64,000 nt of DNA. It comes from Rhodospirillaceae bacterium. Lineage in GTDB: Bacteria; Pseudomonadota; Alphaproteobacteria; Rhodospirillales; Rhodospirillaceae. Both the position numbers and the translations under genes were made by a program. Shown here piece after piece: positions 19,583 to 29,669 of the stretch. The notes below the pieces were generated by a model that was not told the origin of the DNA, searched no databases, and saw only the letters and a list, made by a program, of their open reading frames with translations. Each line of letters opens with the position of its first letter. Positions within the stretch are counted from its first letter, which is position 1. The DNA lies in contig CANJRD010000001.1 of the NCBI GenBank assembly GCA_947476695.1, forward strand, positions 124,001 through 188,000, written 5' to 3'.

Positions 19583-21223
19583 ATGTCGCAAAACCAACAG
19601 AAGCTGACGCGAACGATCGGAGCGGCCGTACTGGTCGTGCTCGGCCTCGCGGCCTATGGCGCGGTGGCCTTCAATACCCTGCGCAACGGCCGGACCAACT
19701 TCGAGGAGGTCGGCTACCTGATCCGGTCTTGGTGGTACACGGCGGGCACGGTGGCGCCCTACACCAATGCCGACGCCACCTGGCAGATGCCGCTGTACTT
19801 CTACCTGGCCGGCTGGTGGCAGAAGCTCGTCGGCATCGGCCATCACCCGGTACGGATCTTGTCGGCGGCGCTGGGCCTCGTCGGCGCCGGCTTCCTGTTC
19901 GCCACCTGCCGCCGCCTGACCGGCAACGTGCTGGCCTCGGCCGCGGGCGTGCTGGTGTTCCTGGCGACACCCGCGACGGCTTACGCGTTTTCCATGGCCA
20001 CACCGGCGGCGCTGATCTCCACGCTGCATCTCGCCGCGATCTACATCGTCGTCGTCAGTCTGGGACGGCCGCGCATCCCGCTGACGATCGTCTTCGCGCT
20101 GATCTGCGTGACGATCTTCTTCACCCGTCAGAACCTGTTCCCGGGATTCATCGCGCTTTGCGTCCTGTATCTCGCCGCCATCGGGCGTCAGCGCAGGCCG
20201 CACATCGCCTTGCTGATCGGCGCGATTGTGTTCGTGACCGGACTGACGCTGCTCGACTTCCCGGGCGGACTGGCCGCGCAGGCGGCGCGCCTGCCGCTGC
20301 TCGCACCGAGCCTGTCGCGCTGGGGCGTACTGCCGACCGACTTCGGACTGATCCAGTCGGGCACGACGGGCGCAGCCACGGTGCTGCCGGAATTCGCGTC
20401 GCTGCAGTGGACGAACCTGCTCGATACGCTGATCCTGCCCTATGCCGGACTGATCGTGCTGGCGGCGGCGGTGTTCTTCGTCACCGGCGAAGCTTTGCGC
20501 ATCCTGTGGATCGCGCCGCTGTATTTCTTCGGCCTGATCATCGTGCATGTGCTGGCGAGCGCCAGTTACTGCGATGGCTGTATGATCGGCTATGTGCCGT
20601 ACTTCGCGGGCGTCGGCGCGCTTTCGGCGGCCTTGGCGCTGGCCACGCTGGCCAGCATCGCGCGCCAGCATGAGATGAAGCCGGGCGTGATCATCGTGGT
20701 CGGCGCCATCGTCGGCGTCGCGTTGAGCGCGCTGGGTCCGACGCTCGCGCGCAATGCCGCCTATCGCTATTTCCCCGCGCCGCAGTTGGTGCAGCCGCGC
20801 CCGGAACTGGAACTCGACGAGGTCGACATGCTGTCGCGCTGGGTGAAGGAGACCCTGCCGGTGCGCGAGCCGATCCTGCTGATCCACGCCAACCCCGCCC
20901 TGCCCTACGCCATGTTCCTGGGCGGCGCGACGTTCCCCGTGCAAAGCATCGATCCCGATTCGACCAAGCGCACGATCCGTCCGCGCGTGACCGGCAGCGC
21001 GCGCGAAATCGTGCAGGCCGCAGTCGAAGCGCAGTCGCTGTGGACCGAAGAGACCCAGCGCCGCTGGCTGACGCGCGACTACGAACTGGTCCTGCTGGCG
21101 CAGGCCAACGACAAGGACCAAGCGGCGACCGCCGCGACACTGAACGAAAGCTTCGATGTGGTCGCGACGCATCCGTTCCGCGGCCAGACGCTGACGCTGT
21201 TCCGTCGCAAGGCGCTGCAGTAG
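19583..21223 (+). CDS. Polytopic membrane protein, GT-C glycosyltransferase-like
   Basis: A 546-residue protein with about 10-11 hydrophobic segments and a soluble C-terminal domain (about 395-546). After the first membrane segment an acidic loop, RTNFEEVGYLIRSWWY, is followed by WQMPLYFYLAGWW. An acidic residue in the first periplasmic loop and a P-L-Y-Y type stretch are usual in GT-C enzymes such as ArnT and PMT, which move lipid-linked sugars onto acceptors. The family is inferred from layout, not recognised directly. It is followed 4 bases after its stop by the aminotransferase gene, so it belongs to the surface-sugar cluster. A flippase or unrelated transporter is an alternative. Confidence 0.72.
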   Translation: MSQNQQKLTRTIGAAVLVVLGLAAYGAVAFNTLRNGRTNFEEVGYLIRSWWYTAGTVAPYTNADATWQMPLYFYLAGWWQKLVGIGHHPVRILSAALGLVGAGFLFATCRRLTGNVLASAAGVLVFLATPATAYAFSMATPAALISTLHLAAIYIVVVSLGRPRIPLTIVFALICVTIFFTRQNLFPGFIALCVLYLAAIGRQRRPHIALLIGAIVFVTGLTLLDFPGGLAAQAARLPLLAPSLSRWGVLPTDFGLIQSGTTGAATVLPEFASLQWTNLLDTLILPYAGLIVLAAAVFFVTGEALRILWIAPLYFFGLIIVHVLASASYCDGCMIGYVPYFAGVGALSAALALATLASIARQHEMKPGVIIVVGAIVGVALSALGPTLARNAAYRYFPAPQLVQPRPELELDEVDMLSRWVKETLPVREPILLIHANPALPYAMFLGGATFPVQSIDPDSTKRTIRPRVTGSAREIVQAAVEAQSLWTEETQRRWLTRDYELVLLAQANDKDQAATAATLNESFDVVATHPFRGQTLTLFRRKALQ

Positions 21224-21227
21224 TCGG

Positions 21228-22394
21228 ATGAGCTCGCTCGCGCCCTGGCCCCACTACGAACCGGATGAGATCGCCGCAGTCGGGGAGATCCTCGCTTCGG
21301 GTCGCGTGAACTATTGGACCGGCGGCGAGGGCAAAGCCTTCGAACGCGACTATGCCCTCCATTGCGGCGTGAAATACGCCATCGCCGTCGCTAACGGCAC
21401 CAACGCGCTTGAGCTTGCGTTGCATGGCCTGGGCATCGGCCCCGGCGACGAGGTGATCGTGCCGGCGCGCACCTTCATTGCCACGGCCGGCGCGGTGGCA
21501 ACACGCGGTGCACGCCCCGTGGTGGTGGATGTCGATGCGACCTCGTTGAACCTCACCGCCGGAACGGTGGCGGCCGCGATCACCGTCCGCACCAAAGCCA
21601 TCATCCCGGTGCATCTGAATGGGTGGCCGGTCGATATGGCGCCGCTGATGGCGCTGGCCGCACAGCACAATCTCAAAGTGATTGAGGACTGCGCCCAGGC
21701 CCACGGCGCGCAGGATCGCGGCCGGACGGTCGGGGGCATTGGCGACATCGGCTGCTTCTCATTTTGCCAGGACAAGATCATCTCCACCGGCGGCGAAGGC
21801 GGCATGGTGGTGACGGACGACGAAGCGCTGTTCAAACGCATGTGGGCATATCGCGACCATGGCCGCGACTACGACCTGGCACACGGGCCGAAGAAGGGCA
21901 CCGGCTTCCAGTGGATGACGTCCGATTTCGGCACCAACTGGCGCATGACGGAATCGCAATCGGCGATCGGCCGCAAGCAGTTGGCGAAACTGCCCCGTTG
22001 GCTCGCGCGGCGACGCGCGGTCGCCGGGCAGCTATCGGCGGCGCTCAGTAGCTTCAGCGCGATCCAACCGCCCGCGCCGCCGTCCCACGCGGAACACGCC
22101 TTCTACAAATACATGTTCCAGCTCGACCCGGCGGCGTTGCGCAGCGAGTGGTCGCGCGAACGCATCATGGCGGCGCTTGAGGACAAAGGCATTCCGACGC
22201 GGGTAGGCGGTTGCCCGGACATCTCGCGCGAGGACGCCTTCCGCCGTCACGGCTTCACAACACCATTGTTGCCGACCGCCGCGTGGCTTGAGAACTGCAC
22301 GCTGATGCTGCCGGCGCACCCGACGCTGAGCGACGACAATGTCGCCTTCATGACGGATACGTTGCGTTCGGTGTTGAAAGCCGCGCTGCGCTGA
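21228..22394 (+). CDS. DegT/DnrJ/EryC1/StrS-family sugar aminotransferase
   Basis: A PLP enzyme that converts a nucleotide-linked keto sugar to an amino sugar. It is 388 residues. Family motifs are VANGTNALELALHGLGIGPGD, VIEDCAQAHGA and the PLP lysine K183 in CQDKIISTGGEGGM. The substrate is probably a UDP-4-keto-6-deoxy hexose (PglE/VioA type), from the company it keeps: a phosphoglycosyl transferase gene starts 69 bases downstream. No matching dehydratase (PglF-like) or acetyltransferase (PglD-like) lies within the window, so the pathway is incomplete here. Confidence 0.93.
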   Translation: MSSLAPWPHYEPDEIAAVGEILASGRVNYWTGGEGKAFERDYALHCGVKYAIAVANGTNALELALHGLGIGPGDEVIVPARTFIATAGAVATRGARPVVVDVDATSLNLTAGTVAAAITVRTKAIIPVHLNGWPVDMAPLMALAAQHNLKVIEDCAQAHGAQDRGRTVGGIGDIGCFSFCQDKIISTGGEGGMVVTDDEALFKRMWAYRDHGRDYDLAHGPKKGTGFQWMTSDFGTNWRMTESQSAIGRKQLAKLPRWLARRRAVAGQLSAALSSFSAIQPPAPPSHAEHAFYKYMFQLDPAALRSEWSRERIMAALEDKGIPTRVGGCPDISREDAFRRHGFTTPLLPTAAWLENCTLMLPAHPTLSDDNVAFMTDTLRSVLKAALR

Positions 22395-22463
22395 ACCGCA
22401 ACCGCGACAGACAGTCCCGCGTCAGGTAAGCTGCGCCGGGGCTCAAAATAGGTTCACGCGTTC

Positions 22464-24311
22464 ATGGACGTCCGCACCGGCGGCGACGCCTTGCATTTCC
22501 TGATCGTCGATCCGGCGTTCCACGACGCGAACGCGCCCGGCTCCACGCGCGGCTTCGACTTCGCCACGCGTGTCATTGCCAGCGGTCACCGCGTCACCGC
22601 CTTGACCGGCATGCCCGGAAAGCCCGCGACGGTCGCGGGCTTCGAGGTTCGCACCGCCCCCTTCGCGAAGACCAGCGGCTGGGATTTTCCGGCCACCGAG
22701 CGGCGTCGTTTCGCGGGCTGGGCGTTGCGCGAGATGCGGCGCGTCACCGATGCCGATGTCATCATCGTCGCGGCGGAGCCCTGGGGCTTTTTGCTACCCG
22801 CCGCCTTTTATGCCTGGACCCGCGCGATCCCGCTGATCGTCGACGTGCGCGAACTTCCGCCGGCCCCGCCGCGCGGCAACGCGCCGCTGCACGTGCGTCT
22901 GATCGGCTTCGCGCGGCGTCTGGAGCGCCGCCTGGCGCTGGCGCTCGCGCGTCGCACGCTGATCGCCTCCCCGGCCATCGGTGCGGCACTCGCGGCGGAA
23001 GGCCTGCCGGAGGCTAAAAAAATCCAATTGCCGGTCGGCTGCGATCCTCGCCTGTTGACGCTGACCGCGGCCGAGGACAACGCCCTGCTGCGCGACACGC
23101 CCGAGTTGATCGGGCAGCCGCTGGTGGTCTGGGCCGGTAGCTTTAGCGCCGACCGAAACCTGAGCGTTCTGGTCGACCTGGCCGCAGCGCTGCAACACGC
23201 GGCCTCGCAAGCCACCTTGGTGCTGTGCGGCGATGGGCCGCAGCGGCCGGAGATCATCCGCCTGATCCACGACCGCGGCTTGCCGGAAAGCGCGGTCATG
23301 GTGCTGCCGCCGTTGCCGCGCGCGCGTATGGCCGAGTTGCTGGCCGCGGCGACCGTCGTCTTGGCCTTGCCCAGCGCGAACGAAACCGCCGCGGACTTTT
23401 TCGACGGCCTCGCGGCGGGGAAAACGGTGGTCTATCTCGGCGATGGCTGGCCGCGCCAACATCTGGAAAACCGTGGCGCGGGCTTCGGCCTTTCGTCGCA
23501 TGATTTGCTGGCCGCCGCGCGCGAGATCGTCGACATCATGCGCAATGCCGACGGCCTGCGCCGCACCGAACAACAGGCCGCCGCGCTTGCCGCGGGGCGT
23601 TTCAATCTCGATCGCCTGGTCTCAGACGTGCGTGTCGCACTCGAAGGACTGATCGCCTCGGCACCACGCACAGAAATCCTGCGCTCGCGCACGCTGTTCT
23701 GGAAGCGCGTGATCGATATGGTCGGGTCAGCCGCCGCGCTGATCGTGCTGTCGCCGTTGATCGTCGCGCTCGCGGTGCTCATCGGCGTCAAACTTGGCTG
23801 GCCCGTGATCGTGACGCAGGACCGCGCCGGCCTGAAAGGGCGCACCTTCCGGCTGTTCAAATTCCGCACCCTGACGGACGCCGAAGACCCCACGGGCGCG
23901 CTTCTTCCCGAGACCGCGCGACAGACATCCCTGGGGCAGTTCCTGCGCCGCAGCGCGCTCGATGAATTGCCAACGCTGCTCAATGTCCTGCTGGGCGATA
24001 TGAGCCTGGTCGGCCCGCGCCCGCATCCCGTCGGATACACGGCTTACTACTCGCCCATGCAACGACGCCGGCTGGAACTGCGCCCCGGTCTTACTGGGCT
24101 GTCGCAGGTCGACACGTCGCCGAACCGCAGTTGGGACGACACGTTCGCCCACGATGTCGCATACATCGATCAGGTCACGTTGGGACTGGATGCGAGGATT
24201 CTCGGCAAGACCGTGCTGATCTTGCTGCGCGGCCGCAATCTTGACCGCCAGACCGCCATCCCGCGTTTCGACGATATGATGGCCCACCGCGAAGGCGCGG
24301 AAGACGTTTAG
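22464..24311 (+). CDS. Fusion: GT4-like glycosyltransferase + monotopic phosphoglycosyl transferase
   Basis: A 615-residue two-domain protein. Residues about 10-390 form a GT-B glycosyltransferase resembling the WbuB group (VVWAGSFSADRNLS, CGDGPQRPEI, FFDGLAAGKTVV). Residues about 410-600 are a bacterial sugar transferase (PglC/WcaJ catalytic core). This part has a re-entrant hydrophobic helix (VIDMVGSAAALIVLSPLI), FRLFKFRTL, the catalytic Asp500-Glu501 in ALDELP, MSLVGPRPHP and RPGLTGLSQV. The C-terminal part would load the first sugar phosphate onto undecaprenyl phosphate, and the N-terminal part could add the second. The reading frame is continuous across the junction. The stop overlaps the convergent hydrolase gene by 4 bases. 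Confidence 0.92.
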   Translation: MDVRTGGDALHFLIVDPAFHDANAPGSTRGFDFATRVIASGHRVTALTGMPGKPATVAGFEVRTAPFAKTSGWDFPATERRRFAGWALREMRRVTDADVIIVAAEPWGFLLPAAFYAWTRAIPLIVDVRELPPAPPRGNAPLHVRLIGFARRLERRLALALARRTLIASPAIGAALAAEGLPEAKKIQLPVGCDPRLLTLTAAEDNALLRDTPELIGQPLVVWAGSFSADRNLSVLVDLAAALQHAASQATLVLCGDGPQRPEIIRLIHDRGLPESAVMVLPPLPRARMAELLAAATVVLALPSANETAADFFDGLAAGKTVVYLGDGWPRQHLENRGAGFGLSSHDLLAAAREIVDIMRNADGLRRTEQQAAALAAGRFNLDRLVSDVRVALEGLIASAPRTEILRSRTLFWKRVIDMVGSAAALIVLSPLIVALAVLIGVKLGWPVIVTQDRAGLKGRTFRLFKFRTLTDAEDPTGALLPETARQTSLGQFLRRSALDELPTLLNVLLGDMSLVGPRPHPVGYTAYYSPMQRRRLELRPGLTGLSQVDTSPNRSWDDTFAHDVAYIDQVTLGLDARILGKTVLILLRGRNLDRQTAIPRFDDMMAHREGAEDV

Positions 24312-24982
24312 CTGATGACGTCGTCCAGGAACGCCAGCGTGCGGCTCTTGGCGAGCGCCTTCGCCTCGGCGTTGTAGGTCGGACGTTCGTTGCACGTGAA
24401 GCCGTGATCGGCGTCCTCATAACTCCAGAACTGGCCGACGGGATGCGCGGCTTTGATCTTGGTGATCGCATCTTGCGGAATGCTGCGATCGAGCAGACCG
24501 AAGTGGTACTGCACCGGCACGCGCGGCAGCATCGTCTCACAATACTGGATGATGCGGGTGCCGTAGTAGGCGACCGCCGCGGCGACGCCGTCGACCTTGC
24601 AGGCCGCCATGTAGGCGATGGCCCCGCCCCAACAATAGCCCATGTGGATCACCGGACCGCCTTCGGCGGCAGCCTTGGTGGCGGCGGCGAGGTCGGCGAG
24701 AATTTGCGGCTCGGTCAATTTGCCGACCGCATCGCGCCCGGCCTGGAATTCGGTGTAGCCGATGATCAGGTTCTTCTCGATGCGATCGAACATCGCCGGC
24801 ACCACGCAAAGATAGCCCGCTTCGGCATATTCCTCGCCGACATGCTTCATGTGCGAGTTGAGCCCGAAAATTTCCTGCAGGATCACAAGCCCACCCTTCG
24901 GCTTGCCCTTCGGCCGTACGACGTAGGCGTCGAGCTTGTGGCCATCGGACGCCGTAAGCGTCGTCATCGTTCCTGAAGTCAT
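24308..24982 (-). CDS. Dienelactone hydrolase family protein
   Basis: A 224-residue alpha/beta hydrolase. The nucleophile elbow is GYCWGG with Cys, as in true dienelactone hydrolases. The Asp lies in FGLLDRSIP and the His in DADHGFTC, so the triad is complete. An N-terminal QEIFGLN motif supplies the substrate-binding Glu. Start ATG is preceded by AAGGAAG; an in-frame ATG five codons later also has AGGA upstream. The gene stands alone. The substrate is unknown, since no chlorocatechol pathway genes are nearby. Confidence 0.92.
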   Translation of the reverse strand: MTSGTMTTLTASDGHKLDAYVVRPKGKPKGGLVILQEIFGLNSHMKHVGEEYAEAGYLCVVPAMFDRIEKNLIIGYTEFQAGRDAVGKLTEPQILADLAAATKAAAEGGPVIHMGYCWGGAIAYMAACKVDGVAAAVAYYGTRIIQYCETMLPRVPVQYHFGLLDRSIPQDAITKIKAAHPVGQFWSYEDADHGFTCNERPTYNAEAKALAKSRTLAFLDDVIS

Positions 24983-25374
24983 CGTGTCTTCCTTGCGCGC
25001 GAAATTGGTATCACGGCGAGTCGCCGCAGAACCGTTGCGAAGCGGGCTTTTGTTGCCCGAGCTAAGTGCTTGGTCAATGGGGCTTTGTCAGCGGCGTTGA
25101 CGCGGCCCGAAGCGTGGGCGCAGACTTTTCACGTCAACGCGACGGATTGGAGCACTCCGGGTTAGCGGGGGCGCCGCGCAAGATCCACGCCGCCAAACGG
25201 CGTGCGAGACCTGCGGCCATCAAGCCCCCTGAGCGAACACCCGCGACGCCTTCGTCGCACGACCAGAGGCCATACGCATGGTGCAGAGGTGGCCGGCTAG
25301 AAATGGAGGATGCATAAATCACATGACTCCACCGAAGCAGAGCTGATGGTGACCCATACGTGATCCATGAGCAG

Positions 25375-25401
25375 AAAAAGCGGCTTCTGTCTGAAAGCCG
25401 C
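25375..25401 (-). terminator. Second intrinsic terminator downstream of leuC
   Basis: On the minus strand GCGGCTT pairs with AAGCCGC across an 8-base loop and is followed directly by TTTTT. It lies about 50 bases beyond the stronger leuC terminator, so it may be a backup or end a short separate transcript. Confidence 0.6.
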
Positions 25402-25445
25402 ATGACAGCGCACTCGCGCATCAAGTGCGGGCCTTTGAGCCCGAC

Positions 25446-25486
25446 AAAATGAAACCTCGCCGACGGAAATTCCGCGGCGAGGTTTC
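25446..25486 (-). terminator. Intrinsic terminator of leuC
   Basis: A perfect 12-bp stem (GAAACCTCGCCG with CGGCGAGGTTTC, 25451-25462 and 25475-25486) and a 12-base loop, followed on the minus strand by ATTTT. It begins 29 bases after the leuC stop codon in the direction of transcription. Confidence 0.75.
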
Positions 25487-25515
25487 TGATTCTCAATCTC
25501 AGTAGGTGAGCGCCG

Positions 25516-26919
25516 CTAGCTCATCTTGCGAACGTCGGCGAGATGGCCTTCGATCGCGGCAGCCGCGGCCATCGCCGGGCTGACGAGATGCGTACGGCCG
25601 CCCTTTCCCTGGCGACCTTCGAAGTTGCGGTTCGAGGTCGAGGCGCAGTGTTGGCCCGCCTCGATGCGATCCGGATTCATGCCGACGCACATCGAGCACC
25701 CGGCTTCGCGCCAGGAGAAGCCCGCATCGGTGAAGATGCGATCGAGGCCTTCTTTCTCAGCCTGCTTCTTCACGAGACCCGAGCCCGGCACCACCATGGC
25801 CTGCACATGCGAGGCCAGCTTCTTGCCCTTCACGACCGCGGCAGCGGCGCGCAGGTCTTCGATGCGGCTGTTGGTGCAGGAGCCGATGAACACGCGATCG
25901 ATGCGGATGTCGGTCAGCGGCGTACCGGGCGTCAGGCCCATGTAGGCCAGGCTGCGCTCGACGGCGGCGCGCTTGTTGAGATCTGCATAGTCGCTGGGGC
26001 TCGGCACCTTGCCGGTGATTGGCAGCGCGTCTTCCGGGCTGGTGCCCCAGGTGACATGCGGCACGATAGTCGAAGCATCGATTCGGACTTCGAGATCGAA
26101 CTTCGCGTCGGCATCGCTTTTCAGCGTGCGCCAGTAGGCGACGGCCTTGTCCCACTGGTCGCCCTTGGGCGCCATGGGACGGCCTTTGAGATACGCGAAG
26201 GTGATCTCGTCCGGCGCGACCATGCCGGTGCGCGCGCCAGCTTCGATGGTCATGTTGCAAAGGCTGAAGCGCGCTTCCATCGACAGCGAACGCACGGCCG
26301 GGCCGTCGTACTCGACCGCGCAGCCCGTGCCGCCGGCGGTGCCGACCTTGGCGATGAAGGCGAGCGCCATATCCTTGGAGGTCACGCCCGGTCCGAGCGT
26401 GCCTTCGAAGATCACGCGCATGGCCTTCGACTTTTTCATCACGTGGCATTCGGTCGCCAGCACGTGTTCGATCTCGGAGGTGCCGATGCCGAACGCGAGC
26501 GCGCCGACGGCGCCATGCGTGGATGTATGTGAGTCACCGCAGACCACGGTGGAGCCCGGCAAGGTCATGCCCTGTTCCGGCCCGATCACGTGGACGATGC
26601 CTTGGCGGTCGTCTTCCATCGGAATGTAGGGCATGCCGAAATGCGCGACGTTCTCGCGCAGCGCCTTGAGCTGCTCGATGGATTCCGGATCGTCGATCTT
26701 GGTATTGCGATCCGAGGTCGTCGGCACGTTGTGATCGGGCGTCGCCAGCGCCGCATCCGGACGATGCAGCTTACGGTTGGCGTTCATCAGACCTTCGAAT
26801 GCCTGCGGGCTCGACACTTCCTGCACGAGGTGGCTGTCGATATAGAGGATGCAATCGCCGTTCGGATACTCGTGAACGACGTGGCTGTCCCAGATCTTGT
26901 CGTAAAGCGTCTTGCCCAA
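25516..26919 (-). CDS. leuC: 3-isopropylmalate dehydratase large subunit
   Basis: Aconitase-family [4Fe-4S] enzyme of leucine biosynthesis that, with LeuD, isomerises 2- to 3-isopropylmalate. The 467 residues match the family. Motifs include [47 protein letters not shown] and the cluster cysteines GCSMCVGMN. leuD is not adjacent, and two terminators follow, so leuC is transcribed separately from leuD here. A 7-bp inverted repeat (GCCCCTG/CAGGGGC, 26938-26964) sits just upstream of the start and may be part of its leader. Confidence 0.97.
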   Translation of the reverse strand: MGKTLYDKIWDSHVVHEYPNGDCILYIDSHLVQEVSSPQAFEGLMNANRKLHRPDAALATPDHNVPTTSDRNTKIDDPESIEQLKALRENVAHFGMPYIPMEDDRQGIVHVIGPEQGMTLPGSTVVCGDSHTSTHGAVGALAFGIGTSEIEHVLATECHVMKKSKAMRVIFEGTLGPGVTSKDMALAFIAKVGTAGGTGCAVEYDGPAVRSLSMEARFSLCNMTIEAGARTGMVAPDEITFAYLKGRPMAPKGDQWDKAVAYWRTLKSDADAKFDLEVRIDASTIVPHVTWGTSPEDALPITGKVPSPSDYADLNKRAAVERSLAYMGLTPGTPLTDIRIDRVFIGSCTNSRIEDLRAAAAVVKGKKLASHVQAMVVPGSGLVKKQAEKEGLDRIFTDAGFSWREAGCSMCVGMNPDRIEAGQHCASTSNRNFEGRQGKGGRTHLVSPAMAAAAAIEGHLADVRKMS

Positions 26920-26974
26920 GGTCGTGCCTCCTGAAATGCCCCTGTCATGTAAGGGATCAGGGGCCGGCGGGCAA

Positions 26975-29545
26975 TCACCAGCCCGCCTGAACGCGTAGGT
27001 AAATCACCCGGCCTCGGGGGTCGAACACCTTGGAATCGTAGCCGGCATTGGTGTTGATGGAGGGCGGATCACGGTCGGTCAGGTTGATCGCCCCGATGCT
27101 GAGGGCCGGCCCCTCTTTCAACCCCCACCGCGGCGCAAACCGAAAGGTGTATTGCGCGTCCAGAGTCGCCTGGGGCGGAATACGGGCGTTGCCGTTCTGG
27201 TCGTCGCGATAGGTGCCGATCATGCGGACAGTCGCGCCCAGCGTGCTGGGGCCGTGTTCCCACGTCGCGCCGACCTGGCCCCGCCACTTCGGCAGCGAGC
27301 GGGCGAAATTGTTGTAGTTGCGGCTGCCGGCGGCCTCGTAAGGCACCGAGGTCGGCGTATTCGTAATCCGGAACCGTCGGATGTAGGTGGCATCGCCGGA
27401 GAGCGTGACCTCGCCAAGCACGTAGCGGGCCGACAGATCGAGGCCGTCCGTGAGCGCGCTGGAGGCGTTCATGAAGGCCGAATCGATGCGCAGGATCTGG
27501 CCGGACTGACGGACGATGCGGGGATCGTTCGGGTTGGCCAAGATGATCGCTTGCGCGTTCTCCTTCACGATGATGTTGCGGTAGTCGAAGCGCCAGGCGT
27601 CGACCGACAGCGTGAGATCGGTGACCGGCGCGACCGTCGCGCCGAGATTGAAGATGCGTGCCGTCTCCGGCTTCAGCGTCGCCGAGCCCATCGTGCGGAT
27701 GCCGCGATAGGACGTGGTCTGCGTCAGCGGATCGACGATGTTTGCCAATACCGTTTCCGCCGACGAGGTCTGGAACACCGACGGCGCCCGGAAAGCGGTG
27801 GTGAAGGACCCGCGCAGGTTCAATGCGTCGAGCGGACGATAGAGCAGCCCGATCTTGGGATTGGTCGACGAGAAGCCTTCGCCGTTGTGCTCGTGCCGCA
27901 GCGCGACCTGGCCTTCGAGGCTGTCGGTGATATGCGTGCCCGCTTCGCCGAACAGCGCCCAGACCGTGCGCGCGCCGTAAAAGTTCGGGCCGCCGACGTT
28001 GTAGAGATAGTTCTCCGCATTGTAGGCGGCGCTGTAGACGCCTCCGACCGTTTCGCGGCGGACCTGACCTCCCAACGCCACATCGATCGCCCCGAGCTTG
28101 CCGGTGGCGCTGGCGTCGAAGGCCGCGAGCGTCGAGGAATAATCGTACGGGTTCGGCACGTCGAAATTGGCGATCACCGCCGGATCGTTATAGGTCGCGT
28201 CACCGGGGCGCGCGGTGGCCGATGAGCCGAAGGGATTGAAGTACTGGTTGTTGTTTGGACCTCCACGACCGTTGAGCGCGGCGATGAAGCGGTCCGTCAG
28301 CACGTCCTTCAAGCCGACGTGGAACTGGTTAGACGCGTAGATCCCCGACACTTCCCATGTCCAGGCATCGAGCGTGCCGCGCAGGCCTGCAACGCCCCGC
28401 CAGGTGTCGGAGCGATGCTTCACCGTTTCGCGGCCATAGGTCGCGCCCAGCGCTCGGCCCAGGAACTGCACCGGCACTCCGAAGATGTTGCCGGGGTTGT
28501 TCGCCGGTACGGTCACAAGATTGAGCAAGGGGAACGACGGCGAAGTGCCACGGCTGACGCGTTCGCGCGCGTAGCCCACTTCGGCGAACGCTGTTGTCGC
28601 ATCGGTCAGATCGACATGGCCCGTGCCGTAGGCGTTGATGCGCCGTTCTTCCGGGATGAGGTCGTAGTACGAGGAAAAGTCGAAGGTGCAGACACCGACG
28701 CGCGGCGCGTTCGCGGCCGTCGGCTGCGTGCCCCGCAAACTGGGACTGCCGCCGGCCACGCCGCCGCAGGCCGGATCGATCACCGTCGGACCCACGGGTA
28801 GCGATGGGAAATTGGGCGACGACGCAGTCAGCGCATAGGCGCCGGGCTGGCCGAACGACGAGAACGATTTGCCGAGGGCATAAGGCCTATCGACCGCGGA
28901 AAGCGCACTGCGATTCAGATAGCTCACGCCGCCAATCGCATGCCAACGATCGTTGCCGCCGCCGACAAGCGCGCTGGCGGTGAAATCGTTCTGCGCCGAG
29001 CGCGTGGTGGTCGCGTTTTCGAAGCGCACTTCGGCGCCATTGAAATTATCGCGCGTAACGTAGTTCGCCACACCCGCGACCGCATCGCTGCCATATATGG
29101 CGGCCGCGCCGTCTTTGAGCACTTCGAGCCGATCGAGCATGATCAACGGCATCAGCGCGTTCAAGTCGACGAAGCTGGATGCGTCGTCCGCCACGCCGGC
29201 CGAAACCACCTGACGCCGCCCGTTCACCAGCACCAGGGTTGCGTTCAGGCCGAGACCGCGCAGATTGAAGTTCGAAGTGCCTACGGACAGATTTTGGGTG
29301 AACACGTCGGTATTGAATTCAGACCCCGTGTTGGACGGCAGCAGCCGTATCGCATCGCCGGCGCTGGAAAAACCGGCGGCGGTGATGTCGCTGGCGTTCA
29401 TTACCGTGAGCGGCGAGGAACTGTCGCGCGGATCGCGGGCGATGCGCGAGCCGGTGACGACGATCTCTTCCACCTCGGCCCCGCGCGCGAGCGGCGCGAC
29501 ACCGAGCAACAAAGCGGCGACCAATGTGCCGCGCGACGCTTTCAT
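26975..29545 (-). CDS. TonB-dependent outer-membrane receptor
   Basis: An 856-residue outer-membrane beta-barrel importer driven by TonB. It has a signal peptide ([15 protein letters not shown] to about residue 22), a TonB-box-like [11 protein letters not shown], and a plug domain with [19 protein letters not shown] and [19 protein letters not shown] long barrel ends [11 protein letters not shown] with a terminal aromatic residue. The start ATG follows GGGGGA. Plug features and TGSRI resemble receptors of Caulobacter- and sphingomonad-type bacteria that take up oligosaccharides or siderophores. The ligand is unknown, and no regulator or hydrolase partner is evident in the same operon. Confidence 0.94.
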   Translation of the reverse strand: MKASRGTLVAALLLGVAPLARGAEVEEIVVTGSRIARDPRDSSSPLTVMNASDITAAGFSSAGDAIRLLPSNTGSEFNTDVFTQNLSVGTSNFNLRGLGLNATLVLVNGRRQVVSAGVADDASSFVDLNALMPLIMLDRLEVLKDGAAAIYGSDAVAGVANYVTRDNFNGAEVRFENATTTRSAQNDFTASALVGGGNDRWHAIGGVSYLNRSALSAVDRPYALGKSFSSFGQPGAYALTASSPNFPSLPVGPTVIDPACGGVAGGSPSLRGTQPTAANAPRVGVCTFDFSSYYDLIPEERRINAYGTGHVDLTDATTAFAEVGYARERVSRGTSPSFPLLNLVTVPANNPGNIFGVPVQFLGRALGATYGRETVKHRSDTWRGVAGLRGTLDAWTWEVSGIYASNQFHVGLKDVLTDRFIAALNGRGGPNNNQYFNPFGSSATARPGDATYNDPAVIANFDVPNPYDYSSTLAAFDASATGKLGAIDVALGGQVRRETVGGVYSAAYNAENYLYNVGGPNFYGARTVWALFGEAGTHITDSLEGQVALRHEHNGEGFSSTNPKIGLLYRPLDALNLRGSFTTAFRAPSVFQTSSAETVLANIVDPLTQTTSYRGIRTMGSATLKPETARIFNLGATVAPVTDLTLSVDAWRFDYRNIIVKENAQAIILANPNDPRIVRQSGQILRIDSAFMNASSALTDGLDLSARYVLGEVTLSGDATYIRRFRITNTPTSVPYEAAGSRNYNNFARSLPKWRGQVGATWEHGPSTLGATVRMIGTYRDDQNGNARIPPQATLDAQYTFRFAPRWGLKEGPALSIGAINLTDRDPPSINTNAGYDSKVFDPRGRVIYLRVQAGW

Positions 29546-29669
29546 CAAACAATCCCCCGCGCGATCAATCCTGCGCGGCGCTGTCTTAGGGGATCGGAGT
29601 CGGCGTGAAAAGTAAAAGCTCCCCTCACGGGGCTTGCGATTTGAGACCGACGAAGTCCATGCTGACAAC

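Larger units (their letters stand above)
24983..25515. other. 533-base gene-free region between leuC and the dienelactone hydrolase gene
   Basis: I see no credible protein gene: frames that stay open here have unlike composition, no ribosome-binding site, and run through the two leuC terminators. The left part (24983-25330) has no feature I can name beyond a weak 5-bp hairpin near 25040-25056. The right part holds two intrinsic terminators listed separately. It may contain the promoter of the leftward hydrolase gene. Confidence 0.5.

Noticed and set aside
25134-25496. A leftward 120-codon frame after leuC
   Set aside because: It runs through both leuC terminators, has no ribosome-binding site and odd composition (many Ser, Arg, Cys); treated as chance.
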